NCBI GenBank assembly: GCA_022009915.1
Contig: CP091730.1
Coordinates: forward strand, 1,550,001 to 1,614,000
DNA: 64,000 nt
From: Alistipes putredinis
GTDB lineage: Bacteria > Bacteroidota > Bacteroidia > Bacteroidales > Rikenellaceae
Reading direction: 5' to 3'
The notes beneath the pieces were generated by a model, which was given only the letters and a program-made list of their open reading frames with translations, did not search any database and was not told where the DNA came from. Shown one piece after another: positions 31,085-40,900 of the stretch (positions are counted from its first letter, which is position 1; each line of letters opens with the position of its first letter). Made by a program: the position numbers and the translations under genes.

Positions 31085-32890
31085 ATGAAAAGACTGTTTT
31101 TATTTCTGATTGCCACAGTGAGTGCAGCCGCTATTTCGGCGGCTGTTCCTCGGTCCGAGTACCCGCGCCCGCAGTTCCAGCGCGAACAGTGGTGCAATCT
31201 CAACGGAGAATGGGACTTTGCCATGGATAACGAGCGTAAAGGGCTTGAAAATGGTTGGACGTCGGCCTCTTCGTTGGAAGATAAGATAATCGTTCCGTTC
31301 GCGCCGGAAAGCTCTCTTTCCGGTGTCGGACACACTGACTTCATTACTGCTGTCTGGTATCGGCGCGAGGTGGAGGTTCCGGCCTCGTGGAGCGGCAAGA
31401 AGATACTTCTCAACTTCGGAGCGGTGGACTACAAATGCTCGGTATATATCGACGGCGAGCGTGTCGGGCTGCATGCCGGAGGCACTTCCTCCTTTTCATT
31501 CGACATCACGTCGAAAGTGAAGGCCGGCGGAAAATTCAACCTCGTGGTATATGCCGAAGACGACACCCGTTCGGGTGTACAGCCGCTTGGCAAGCAGAGC
31601 ACGCGCCGCGAGTCGCACGGATGTTTCTACACGCGCACTACCGGAATCTGGCAGACCGTGTGGATGGAGGCAGTAGCGCCTACGGGACTTCGCAGGGTGA
31701 AGATAATTCCCGACGTGGACAATTCGCAGTTCGTCTTCATGCCCGAGTATTACGATTTGGCCGACGGGCAGAGCCTTACGGTGGTGCTTAGCGACGGCGG
31801 CAGAAAAGTTGCCTCCAAGACAGTGACGGCAGCCGGAGCTTCGAGCGTCGTGCTGCCTGTGAAAAAGCCCAAGCTGTGGTGGCCCGAGTCTCCGTTCCTT
31901 TACGACGTGAAATTCATCGTGAAGGACAAGGACGGAAATACGGTTGATGAAGTGTCGTCGTATGCAGGTCTTCGCAAGTTCCATATCGAGGGCCGACGCA
32001 TGTTTTTGAACAACGAACCGTTTTATCTCCGCACCGTGCTCGACCAAGGGTTCTATCCAGACGGAATATGGACGGCCCCGAGCGACGAGGCGTTGCGTGC
32101 AGATATCGAGCTGTCGAAAAAGGCGGGATTCAACGGAGCACGCCTGCACCAGAAGGTATTCGAAGAACGTTTCCATTATTGGGCCGACAAGCTGGGGTAC
32201 GTGACTTTCGGCGAGGCGAGCGACTGGGGTTGCAACAGAGCCAATCCTGCTGCCGCATACGCACTTGTCAGGGAATGGGTGGATAACGTCAATCGCGACT
32301 TCAATCACCCGTCCATTATCGGATGGACGCCGATGAACGAAGCGTGGGGCGTGAAACCTCTGGACGATTACCTGCGTCTTAACGAGGATTTGTTCAATAT
32401 AACCCACCTTATGGATGCGACCCGACCCGTAAGCACTGCCAGCGGCGGTTCGTCCTACAAGACCGATATATGGACGGTGCATACCTACGAACAGGATCCC
32501 GCCGTACTCAAAACCCAGCTTGAATTCGAGAACGGCTATCCGAAATATATGGGGCAGGCGCCGTTCAAGGATGTACCGTACAGCGGACAACCTTATTTCG
32601 TGGACGAGTTCGGCGGCATAAAGTGGAATCCGGCCCAGCAGACGGATAATGTCCGCACCGAGTCTTGGGGCTACGGTCAGGCGCCGCGTTCGCTCGAAGA
32701 GTTCTACGAGCGTCTCAGCGGGCAGGTGGATGCCATTGTCGGCAATCCGGATATCTGCGGCTACTGTTACACGCAATTTACCGACGTGGAGCAGGAACAG
32801 AACGGAATCTATTTTTACGACCGGAGCGAGAAGTTCGATATGGACAAAATAAACGAGATATTCTCGCGCCGCCCCGAAGGGTACAGATAA
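31085..32890 (+). CDS. Glycoside hydrolase family 2
   Basis: This intact 601-residue protein has the signal peptide MKRLFLFLIATVSAAAISAA. The sugar-binding domain starts WCNLNGEWDFAM, an immunoglobulin-like domain follows, and the TIM barrel carries the acid/base motif TPMNEAWG (Glu) and the nucleophile region YFVDEFGG (Glu). The length is short for a beta-galactosidase and closer to beta-glucuronidase-like or unassigned GH2 members; the substrate is uncertain. It is the last gene of the operon, 2 bases after GH97, and a strong terminator follows. Confidence 0.93.
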   Translation: MKRLFLFLIATVSAAAISAAVPRSEYPRPQFQREQWCNLNGEWDFAMDNERKGLENGWTSASSLEDKIIVPFAPESSLSGVGHTDFITAVWYRREVEVPASWSGKKILLNFGAVDYKCSVYIDGERVGLHAGGTSSFSFDITSKVKAGGKFNLVVYAEDDTRSGVQPLGKQSTRRESHGCFYTRTTGIWQTVWMEAVAPTGLRRVKIIPDVDNSQFVFMPEYYDLADGQSLTVVLSDGGRKVASKTVTAAGASSVVLPVKKPKLWWPESPFLYDVKFIVKDKDGNTVDEVSSYAGLRKFHIEGRRMFLNNEPFYLRTVLDQGFYPDGIWTAPSDEALRADIELSKKAGFNGARLHQKVFEERFHYWADKLGYVTFGEASDWGCNRANPAAAYALVREWVDNVNRDFNHPSIIGWTPMNEAWGVKPLDDYLRLNEDLFNITHLMDATRPVSTASGGSSYKTDIWTVHTYEQDPAVLKTQLEFENGYPKYMGQAPFKDVPYSGQPYFVDEFGGIKWNPAQQTDNVRTESWGYGQAPRSLEEFYERLSGQVDAIVGNPDICGYCYTQFTDVEQEQNGIYFYDRSEKFDMDKINEIFSRRPEGYR

Positions 32891-32906
32891 CAAAAAGGCA
32901 TTAAAC

Positions 32907-32953
32907 GAAAACGGAAGCGGAGCATATATGGTTATGCTCCGCTTCCGTTTTTC
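32907..32953 (+). terminator. Strong terminator of the amino-sugar/glycan operon
   Basis: A stem of about 16 bp (AAACGGAAGCGGAGCATA with TATGCTCCGCTTCCGTTT) around TATGGT runs into TTTTTC. Confidence 0.93.
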
Positions 32954-33110
32954 ATCTGTTTTTACAAGCCTCCTGCCGGATTCCGGCTCGTACCTGCGAG
33001 CGGAAAATCGCGAGACAGGCAGCAGACGTTTTTCGTACAGCCCCCTCCCTCCTTGTATTTTTTTCTTGTCTTACGCTGCGCGGCAGCTCTTGCAGGCGAG
33101 AGGGTAGGGC

Positions 33111-33707
33111 CTATCTTACGAGCCCGTTTTTGAAGAAGTCATACGAGGCTGCGATTCGTTCAGGTGTGTCGGCACCCAGCAGCGTCAGCAGCTCGCGGGT
33201 GAATTCCAGATAACCGCTTCCGTTTGCCGTAACTATGCCCGAGTCGCTTACGGCCTGCGCCTCGACGTAGCCGTTACGATTGGTGTAGGACTTGCCTCCG
33301 TAAAGTTCGAGTTGCTGCAACGTGTTTCCGGTATGCTTCACATTGTTCAGGAACCCGTGAGCACACATGAAAGATACGGCATTGCATATTGCACCCACCG
33401 GTTTGCCGTTTTCGAGCGTGCGTTTCACTATCTTTTCCACGCCGCAAGCCTCGGGGCTTTGCCACGAATAGCCGCCGATAAGAACCACGGCCGCATAGTC
33501 TTCGGGCATGTTCCCGAAATCGTAATCCGGCAAAGTGCGGAATCCGCCTATGGAGCGTACCGGTTCCATCGAAGGTGCGACGGTCTTTACCGTGTACACG
33601 ACTTCGCTTCAGGGGAGCACGCCGGCATTGAGCGAAGAGGCCAGAAAGGCTCCTTCCCAATCGGCATAGTCGTTCAGAATGATTATCAGTACTTCTTTCA
33701 TTTTCAT
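33111..33707 (-). CDS. DJ-1/PfpI-family protein (one frame break)
   Basis: The N-terminus (MKMKEVLIIILNDYADWEGAFLAS) and the remainder are joined by a single break near 33605. The nucleophile elbow is GAICNAVSFM, with Cys in the DJ-1/PfpI position, and YAAVVLIGGYSW precedes it. Length is about 198 residues. The family includes chaperone-like, glyoxalase-like and protease-like members; similar Bacteroides proteins are annotated as type 1 glutamine amidotransferase-like. It is the last gene of the ricT-gldH-trmB unit, and its start overlaps the trmB stop. Confidence 0.8.
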
Positions 33708-34405
33708 TCGTCTATTTGTACGCTGAACTGCGTTCGTCCGCCGAGCGAGAAGCGTATGTATGTTATTGGCATCCCCTGTGCGAGGAACATGCTCTCGTAG
33801 GCGGTCTTTATTGAGAGCGTTTCGTCTGCCAGTCCTGTTCCGTAGATGTCGTTGCAGCACACTTCGCACGGCAGCATGTTTTGCCGGATAACCTCTTTGG
33901 TGTATTCGTGCAGCGCCTGCGAGTCGGTTTTGAGGTGTATGCGACCCTGCGGTGCGAGCATCTGCGCGTAATATGTCAGGAATATCGGCGAGGTGAGCCT
34001 CTTTTTTGCGCGGGAGTCTTTGAGCTGCGGGTCGGGAAACGTAATCCAGATTTCGGAGATTTCCTCTGGGGCGAAGAACGAATTTATGAACTCGATGCGC
34101 GTGCGCAGGAACGCGACGTTGGGCATGTTCTCGTCCGTGGCAGTGCGAGCACCGCGCCACATGCGCGCACCTTTGATATCAACACCGATGAAGTTGCATT
34201 CCGGATGCCGGCGTGCGAGAGCAACGGTATACTCGCCGCGTCCGCAACCCAGTTCGAGAACTATCGGATTGTCGTTGCCGAAATAGTCGCGGCCCCAGTG
34301 CCCTTTCAGCGGGTGGTCCTTATGGAATATGTCGTCGAACTGCGGCTGAATCATGTTGCGGAATGTCAGATTCTCCGCAAATCTTTTGGCTTTGTCTTTT
34401 CCCAT
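33704..34405 (-). CDS. trmB: tRNA (guanine46-N7)-methyltransferase
   Basis: This intact 233-residue enzyme has the SAM motif VLELGCGRGEYT, GVDIKGARMWRG, and the signature ITFPDPQLKDSRAKKRLT followed by LKTDSQALHEYT, all typical of TrmB. It makes m7G46 in the variable loop of tRNA. It starts one base after the gldH stop, so it is in a tight operon with gldH and ricT. Confidence 0.96.
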   Translation of the reverse strand: MGKDKAKRFAENLTFRNMIQPQFDDIFHKDHPLKGHWGRDYFGNDNPIVLELGCGRGEYTVALARRHPECNFIGVDIKGARMWRGARTATDENMPNVAFLRTRIEFINSFFAPEEISEIWITFPDPQLKDSRAKKRLTSPIFLTYYAQMLAPQGRIHLKTDSQALHEYTKEVIRQNMLPCEVCCNDIYGTGLADETLSIKTAYESMFLAQGMPITYIRFSLGGRTQFSVQIDE

Positions 34406-34834
34406 TTATTTCGTTTTTGAAAAATCGAGTCCTGCACCCCATACGCCTCGTGTCGCTGCCGAAGGTGCGATTTCGAACACGTATTCTCCCGCTTCCGGCA
34501 GGAGCGTGTCCGAGAGGAGTATACGTCGTGTCAGTATTATGTCGCTTGTTAGCGGATTGCGCTCCAAACGAACGGCGAACGTATCGCGTAGAACGGAACC
34601 TGCCGGCGAGTGCGACAGTATGTGCAAAAGTTATGCTGTCGGGTGCCGCCTTGCCGCTGTGATGAAGCAGTATGCTGATGTCGCGGGGCGATACGGTATC
34701 CGGAATTGCAGAACCGAATCTCGGCAGGATTTTTCCGGACTCCACGACACGGCCGAAGTGCTGTCCGCCGCACTTTGGTGCGTCGAGATACATCCTGCCA
34801 GCAGGCAGAGCGGTATGTAGAATGCCGCCCGCAA
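34406..34834 (-). CDS. gldH: Gliding motility lipoprotein GldH (two indels)
   Basis: The start appears to be TTG at 34834, with in-frame stops directly upstream: LRAAFYIPLCLLAGCIS, with lipobox LAGC. The chain breaks near 34705 and 34628 and passes through IPDTVSPRDISILLHHSGKA into SVLRDTFAVRLERNPLTSDI and ends GVWGAGLDFSKTK. Length is about 142 residues. Both the GldH-like pattern and the position directly after ricT (PSP1), as in other Bacteroidetes, support the call. GldH is retained in non-motile Bacteroidales, so its presence does not imply gliding; no other gld gene is in the window. Confidence 0.75.
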
Positions 34835-34839
34835 TTTTT

Positions 34840-36039
34840 ATCAGTTTTGCTTTTTTTCGGTTTGCCTTCCCTTGCGCCCTTGTTGTCTTTGCCGTTCGGC
34901 TTGCGGAACTTCCGGTTTCTGCCCGAGGAGGGCGTTTCTTTTTGTCGAACCGCGTGATGCTTTCCTGCTCGACGACATTGGTGAACCCTATCTCTTCGGT
35001 GTTAGGCTTTTTGCCGCCCTCGGAAAGTATGGTATCGACCTTTTTGCCTCTTCTGTTCATTTCCGCAATCTCTCTTACGCGAGAGGCAGAAAGCACTATA
35101 TTACCAACGGGGGCGTTCTGTACGGTGCTGAAACTCATCGTGCGGGCAAGCACGTCTGTCGAAATCAGATAGTAGTCTCCGTCGAGAGCTTGCAGCGGTC
35201 CGTTGAGACGCGGCATGGACTTGCGGGCGTCGATATACGAATCCAGTTCGTAAGCCAGACAGCATTTGAGTTTGCTGCACTGGCCGGCCAGCTTCTGCGG
35301 ATTGAGCGATATGTCCTGCGTGCGTGCCGCATTGGTGCTCACGGACGAGAAACTCGACATCCACGAGGCGCAGCACAACTCTCTGCCGCAAGCGCCCAGA
35401 CCGCCGATGCGTCCGGCCTCCTGACGTGCGCCTATCTGCTTCATTTCGACTTTTTATGCGGAACTGTTCGGCGAACACCTTTATGAGTTCGCGGAAGTCC
35501 ACCCGCTCGTCGGCGATATAATAGAATATGGCCTTGATTTTGTCGCCCTGATATTCCACGTCGCCTATCTTCATGTTCAGCTTCATTTCCGAGGCTATCC
35601 GGCGCGAGCGAATCATGGTATCGTGCTCCAATGCTATGGCCTCCTGCCACTTTTCGATGTCGTATGGTTTGGCCTTGCGGTATATCTTCTTGAACTCGCC
35701 GTTCATGGGCGAAAATCCGACTCTTTTCATCTGACGGGCCACCATGTCTCCGGTGAGGGAAACGATACCTATGTCGTGTCCGGGCGATGCCTCAACGGCC
35801 ACGATATCGCCCTGCCGCAACGGGAGGTTGTAAACGTTGCGATAGTAGCTCTTGCGGGTATTCTTGAAACGGACTTCGAATATGTCGGAAGGCTGCGTGT
35901 CGGGATAGTCGGCCAGCCAGTCGGTCGCGTGCAGTTTGTAGCAACCCTCGCACGCGCAGGCGCTCATCTGCTGGTCATGCTCGCAAAACGCACATCCGTG
36001 GCCTATATCTATCATGCACTTATCTTTTTTGCAATTCAT
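34840..36039 (-). CDS. ricT: RicT/PSP1-domain protein (one frame break, uncertain 3' end)
   Basis: The N-terminus is cysteine-rich (MNCKKDKCMIDIGHGCAFCEHD), then the PSP1 core includes PLRQGDIVAVEASPGHDIGIVSLTGDMV. A surplus A near 35450 splits the gene; repair gives FRIKVEMKQIGARQEAGRIGG. A second conserved block is LGACGRELCCASWMSSF with QCSKLKCCLAYE. The tail is basic and low in complexity. Homologues in Bacillus (YaaT) work with YlbF/YmcA in RNA processing; the Bacteroidetes role is less clear. It starts the ricT-gldH-trmB-DJ-1 operon. Confidence 0.87.
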
Positions 36040-36087
36040 CGCTTTTTCTCAAATTTCCTACAAAGATAATGTTTTATTGCGGAAAAT

Positions 36088-37439
36088 TCAATCCGCTTCG
36101 GCAGATAGGACCTTTAATTTGTTGCGGTAGCGGCGATTGAGCAGAAAAAGCGGCGATCGAGAGACCGAATATGTAACTCGCCCCACAGTCCCGGAGCTCC
36201 TCCTCCGAGATTGAAGGCGATGAAGTAACCGACAGGAAGATTGATTATTATGTAGGAAAACGCCGCTATGACGGCCGTTATCTTCACGTCCTGAATGCCG
36301 CGCAGAATACCCATCGAAACGCATTGCAGACCGTCCGAGAACTGGAATACGGCAGTCATAATCATCAGCTGCGAGGCCACGCGTATCACTTCGGGATCGG
36401 AGGTGAATATCATCGGTATGTAATTGCGCAGCGTAATGAAAAGCAGTGCGGTGGCCGCATTCCAGAGCAGTCCGATGTGGTATGAGGCGGTGCTCGCCAG
36501 ACGCAGCGCAGCGTAATCGCGCAGACCGTATTCGTAACTGATTCGAATGGTCGTGGCCGAGCCGATTCCCATAACTATCATGAACGCCATGTTGGACATG
36601 GTTATCGCGATTTGGTTGGCCGCCAGTGCGGTAGTGCTTATCCAGCCCATCATTATGGTCGTGATGACGAAAGCCGAACTTTCCATGGTCATTTGCAGTG
36701 CGATTGGCAGGCCCATTTTCGTCAGGGAACGCATGTGGAAGCGCGAAAGGCCCGAGCGGGACATGAGGCGCACGTATCTTCGCAGCGAATCGTTGCAAAG
36801 AAAATACGCTGTTCCGAGAACCGGACACATGATTCTTGAAATCATCGTCGCCAGACCCGCACCGGCCGCGCCCATGGCCGGCGAACCGAGATTGCCGTAT
36901 ATGAATATCCAGTTCAGAATCACGTTCAGCACGTTTGCGGCGATGAGTATCACCATTGGGGCTTTCGTGTTGCCGATGCCTTCCAGAAACTGTTTGAGCG
37001 GCGCGAAGAGCATGAACGGAATCATCGACCACATAAGATACTTGTAGTAGGGTATCGACATGGCTACCACCTCTTCGGGCTGCCCCATGTATTTGAGCAG
37101 CGGTATGGTTAGGTACTGCAACGCGAAAATCGCAAGACCCATTAGCGCGTACAGCACGATGCCGTTTCGAAGGTATGCGCTCTGTTCGCGGTATTTCCGC
37201 TGGGCCAGCAGCTCTCCGACTATCGGCGTGAGTCCTATGGACATACCCATGCCGAAAATGAAGAGAATGAATATGACGGTTCCGCCGAACGCCACCGCCG
37301 CGAGCGGAACGGCTCCGAGCCGGCCTACCATGGCGTTGTCGGCCATCTGCACGATGACCTGTCCCATCTGGGAGAAGATTACCGGAACGGCCAGCGAAAG
37401 TGTTTTGGAATACTGTGCCTTGTATTTGCTGAAATTCAT
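36088..37439 (-). CDS. MATE-family efflux transporter (one frame break at the C-terminus)
   Basis: The protein has twelve predicted hydrophobic segments. The N-terminus SLAVPVIFSQMGQVIVQMADNAMVGRLG is typical of the MatE domain, and a second repeat starts MGLPIALQMTMESSAF. The last helix breaks near 36160-36180; the natural end is LLNRRYRNKLKVL with a stop at 36088. It is an Na+- or H+-coupled exporter of cationic compounds or drugs. It is divergent from the ferredoxin oxidoreductase operon. Confidence 0.92.
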
Positions 37440-37555
37440 AAGGCCGCAAAAATAGTCATTTCGCCTGTATTTGGCAATATCGCCGCTATGAAGAATCTGT
37501 GTTAAGTTTGTGTAAAGAGTTCCGAAAATCTGGCATAATCTCTCCTGTTAAGGCA

Positions 37556-37563
37556 TATATTTG
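37556..37563 (+). promoter_or_regulatory. -7 box TATATTTG upstream of the oxoacid oxidoreductase operon
   Basis: This is an exact TAnnTTTG match 37 bases before the ferredoxin start; no convincing TTTG at -33. Confidence 0.5.
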
Positions 37564-37600
37564 CATTGCATTTGCGGTTCGGCAAATTATATATTTCATT

Positions 37601-37828
37601 ATGGCAAAGTTAAAAGGGACCGTTGAAGTGGATGTCGTCAAGTGCAAGGGCTGCGGCGTATGCGTCGTTTCGTGCCCGTTCGGCGTGCTGGCCATGTCCT
37701 CTCAGGTCAATGTCAAGGGGTATCCGTACAGCTTCATGGCCGTGCCCGACGCCTGCACGGGATGTGCGAGTTGCGCGGTGGTGTGCCCTGATACCTGTAT
37801 AACGGTTTACAGAAAGAGAACCGAGTAA
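37601..37828 (+). CDS. korD: 2-oxoacid:ferredoxin oxidoreductase, ferredoxin-like delta subunit
   Basis: This intact 75-residue protein has two [4Fe-4S] motifs, CKGCGVCVVSCP and CTGCASCAVVCP. It transfers electrons from the catalytic subunits to ferredoxin. ATG at 37601 (MAKLKGTVEVDVVKC) is preferred over an upstream start at 37499 that would extend into promoter sequence. It is first in the korD-A-B-C operon, with 9 bases to the next gene. Confidence 0.93.
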   Translation: MAKLKGTVEVDVVKCKGCGVCVVSCPFGVLAMSSQVNVKGYPYSFMAVPDACTGCASCAVVCPDTCITVYRKRTE

Positions 37829-37837
37829 AAGCGGATT

Positions 37838-38930
37838 ATGAAAGAAGAGATATGTTTGATGAAAATGTAACGAGGCGGTAGCCCATGCGGCCGTAAGAAG
37901 CGGCTGCGACGGCTATTTCGGTTATCCGATTACACCTCAGACCGAAATTATGGAGACGCTCATGGAGCTTCGGCCGTGGGAGAGCACCGGAATGGTGGTG
38001 TTGCAGGCCGAAAGTGAAGTGGCGTCGATAAACATGCTTTACGGCGGTGCCGCATGCGGAAAGAGGGTGATGACTTCATCTTCTTCCCCGGGTATAAGTC
38101 TCATGCGCGAGGGAATCAGCTATATAGCCGCAGCCGAACTGCCTTGCGTGATTGTGAACGTACAGCGCGGCGGTCCGGGTTTGGGCACCATACAGCCTTC
38201 GCAGAGCGACTATTTCCAAGCCGTGAAGGGCGGCGGACACGGCGACTATCACATGGTCGTGCTGGCTCCCAATTCGGTGCAGGAAATGTATGATTTCGTC
38301 TTCGAGAGTTTCGATATAGCATTCCGTTACCGCATTCCGGTGATGATGCTCGCCGACGGAGTGGTCGGCCAGATGATGGAAAAGGTCGTCATGAGCCGGC
38401 AGCGTCCGAGAAATACCGAACAGCAGGTCGTCGAGCAGTGCGGCAGCTGGGCGGTGACCGGAATGAAGGGCAGGGGCCAGAACGTGGTCACTTCGCTCAG
38501 TCTCGACCCCGTGGATCAGGAGCAGACGAACCTGCGCTTGCAGGCCAAGTACCGGCAGATAGAGGCGGCCGAGGTGCGTTACGAGGAGGTTATGACCGAG
38601 GACGCTGATTTCGTAATGGTGGCCTTCGGCATTTCGTCGAGAGTGTGTGCGGAGGTGGTTTCTATGGCCAGAGCGGACGGTTACAAGGTGGGGCTTCTGC
38701 GTCCCATTACGCTGTGGCCGTTCCCATACGGGCGCATTTCGGAACTGGCGGAGCGTGTGAAAGGCTTTATGAGCGTAGAGCTGAATGCCGGACAGATGAT
38801 TGAGGATGTGCGGCTGGCGGTGTGCGGACGCGCGGCGGTCGAACATTGCGGTCGAATGGGCGGCATAATCGCCACGCCCGGGGAGATTTACAGCAAGATG
38901 AAAGAGATGTTGATAGATAGAATCAAGTAG
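37838..38930 (+). CDS. korA: 2-oxoacid:ferredoxin oxidoreductase alpha subunit (one frame break)
   Basis: The start MKEEICLMK is followed by an indel near 37865, then NEAVAHAAVRSGCDGYFGYPITPQTEI, the pyrimidine-binding N-domain typical of KorA/VorB. Further conserved blocks are SSSPGISLMREGISY and NVQRGGPGLGTIQPSQ, and the C-terminal transketolase-like domain follows. Length is about 363 residues. With KorB it oxidatively decarboxylates 2-oxoglutarate or a related oxoacid to the acyl-CoA while reducing ferredoxin. Confidence 0.92.
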
Positions 38931-38932
38931 AT

Positions 38933-39699
38933 ATGGCCGGATTTGAAGTCGAAAAACAGCGAGAATCTGGTTTACGGACGTACTCCGATTCTTAAGGATG
39001 TCGTAATGCACTATTGCCCGGGTTGCAGCCACGGTACGATTCACAAACTCATAGCCGAGGTTATCGACGAAATGGGCGTTCAGCAGAAGGCCATAGGCGT
39101 GAGTCCGGTTGGTTGCGGCGTTTTCGCGTACAATTACATCGATGTGGACTTCGTGGAGGCAGCGCACGGAAGAGCCTGTGCGGTGGCCACTGCAATGAAG
39201 CGTCTTAGTCCAGACAAATTGGTGTTCACCTATCAGGGCGACGGCGATCTGTCGGCCATAGGAACGGGAGAGACAATTCACGCATGCAGCCGTGGCGAGA
39301 ACATCACGGTGATTTACATCAATAACGCCATTTACGGCATGACTGGCGGACAGATGGCGCCTACGACGCTTCTGGGCATGAAAACGGCAACTACGCCTGC
39401 CGGACGCGATGCCAAGATAAACGGCTATCCGTTCAAAATAGCCGACATGATTGCGCATCTGGACGGCGTGTCGTACATAACGCGGCAGAGCGTGCATACT
39501 CCCGCCAACGTCCGCAAGGCGAAGAAGGCTCTGCGCAAGGCGTTCGAAAATTCGCTCGACCCGAGCAAGGGACTTTCGTTCGTGGAGTTCGTCTGCACCT
39601 GCAACAGCGGTTGGAAGATGTCGCCGGTCGAGGCCAATAAAATGGATGGAGGAGACTATGTTGCCGTTCTATCCTCTCGGAGATATAAAAGACGAGTAG
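38933..39699 (+). CDS. korB: 2-oxoacid:ferredoxin oxidoreductase beta subunit (two indels)
   Basis: ATG at 38933 with one T removed near 38943 gives MAGLKSKNSENLVYGRTP. The Fe-S/TPP signature YCPGCSHG and the thiamine diphosphate motif GDGDLSAIG with a downstream YINN are clear. Near 39643 one surplus base shifts the frame so that the sequence reads straight into the next gene; in the proper frame it ends LPFYPLGDIKDE with a stop at 39697, the usual KorB tail. The apparent KorB-KorC fusion is therefore an artefact. Confidence 0.92.
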
Positions 39700-39701
39700 C
39701 T

Positions 39702-40243
39702 ATGAAAGAAGAGTTGATTATAGCCGGATTCGGCGGTCAGGGAGTGCTGTCGATGGGCAAGATTCTCGCCTATTCGGGCGTGATGCAGGGATTCGAAGTG
39801 AGCTGGATGCCGTCTTACGGGCCCGAGATGCGAGGAGGAACGGCCAATGTTACCGTAATGATAAGCGACAGCGCCATAAGCTCGCCAATCGCGCATATGT
39901 ACGATACGGCCATTATTCTCAACCAGCAGAGTATGGACAAGTTCGAGAGTATGATTAAGCCCGGAGGCGTGCTGATTTACGACACCAACGGCATTTCGAA
40001 CGGACCGACACGCACGGACATAGACGTCTATACAATCGACGCTACGGCAGAGGCCGCCCGCATGGGCAATGTGCGGCTGTTCAATACGATGATATTGGGT
40101 GGCTATCTTAAAGTGAAACCGGTGGTAACGCTCGAAAGCGTTTATCAGGGCTTGAAAAAATCCCTGCCCGAGAGAGCATGGAAATCCCTGCCTGACAACC
40201 AGCGGGCAATCGAGCGAGGTGCTGAGTTGATAAAAAGAGGTAA
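39702..40243 (+). CDS. korC: 2-oxoacid:ferredoxin oxidoreductase gamma subunit (one indel at the end)
   Basis: ATG at 39702 gives MKEELIIAGFGGQGVLSMG, the gamma-subunit signature, then PSYGPEMRGGTANVTV. Length is about 180 residues. The frame overruns its natural end; adding one A to the run at 40232-40236 gives a stop at 40241-40243, 7 bases before the convergent gph stop. It is the last gene of the operon. Confidence 0.92.
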
Positions 40244-40249
40244 GTCGAG

Positions 40250-40900
40250 CTATACGAGATTCAATATTTCGCCTGCCGTATCCACGATATGGCAGGCTTT
40301 GTTTTCCATGAGCTCTTCCTTGCTGCGGAAACCCCAGCCGACTCCGACCGATTCCACTCCCGCATTCATGGCCGTTTGCATGTCCACGCCCGAATCGCCG
40401 ACATAGAGCGCTTCGAGCGGCGAAAGGCCTGCCTTATTCAGAATCTCGCTCACGATTTGCGGGTCCGGCTTGACAGGTACTCCATCTCTTTGGCCCAGCA
40501 CAGCGATGAAAGGAACATTGGGGAAGAAACTTTCGATTAGCTTTCGCGTTCCCTCGATGTATTTGTTCGAGGCCACGGCCGTCATGACGCCGCGCTGCGA
40601 AAGAGTGTCCAAAAGTTCCGGAATGCCCGGATAGGGCAGCGTATGTCTGCTTATATGCCTGTTGTAATAGTCGATGAATTCGGGACGCAGACGTTCGGCC
40701 GACTCGGCGCTTCGAACTTCGTCGGGCAGCGCTCTTTCGATGAGTTTGCTCACGCCGTTGCCGACCAGTGTGCGGTATCGTTCGATGCTGTGCTGCGGAT
40801 AGCCGTGCCGCTGCATGACGAAATTGCACGCACGGGCCAAGTCGCCTATCGTATCGAGAAGCGTGCCGTCCAAATCGAATATTACAAGCCGCTTCGACAT
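40250..40900 (-). CDS. gph: Phosphoglycolate phosphatase-like HAD hydrolase
   Basis: This intact 216-residue protein has HAD motif I IFDLDGTLLDT, motif II region VASNK, motif III lysine in VPVKPDPQ, and motif IV YVGDSGVDM. The cap domain fits the Gph type. It removes phosphate from 2-phosphoglycolate or similar small phosphoesters in the cytoplasm. It overlaps nrdG by 19 bases, so the three genes nrdD, nrdG and gph are co-translated. Confidence 0.9.
   Translation of the reverse strand: MSKRLVIFDLDGTLLDTIGDLARACNFVMQRHGYPQHSIERYRTLVGNGVSKLIERALPDEVRSAESAERLRPEFIDYYNRHISRHTLPYPGIPELLDTLSQRGVMTAVASNKYIEGTRKLIESFFPNVPFIAVLGQRDGVPVKPDPQIVSEILNKAGLSPLEALYVGDSGVDMQTAMNAGVESVGVGWGFRSKEELMENKACHIVDTAGEILNLV
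40271..40305 (+). terminator. Terminator of the kor operon, inside the convergent gph 3' end
   Basis: GCCTGCC (40271-40277) and GGCAGGC (40291-40297) form a perfect stem followed by TTTGTTTT on the plus strand, 28 bases after the korC stop. The same bases encode residues near the C-terminus of gph on the other strand. Confidence 0.65.

Noticed and set aside
34406..36039. Programmed ribosomal frameshifting in ricT/gldH or lysS
   Set aside because: Breaks occur at ordinary runs without a conserved slippery heptamer plus downstream structure, and they vary in direction; there are too many for a programmed mechanism.
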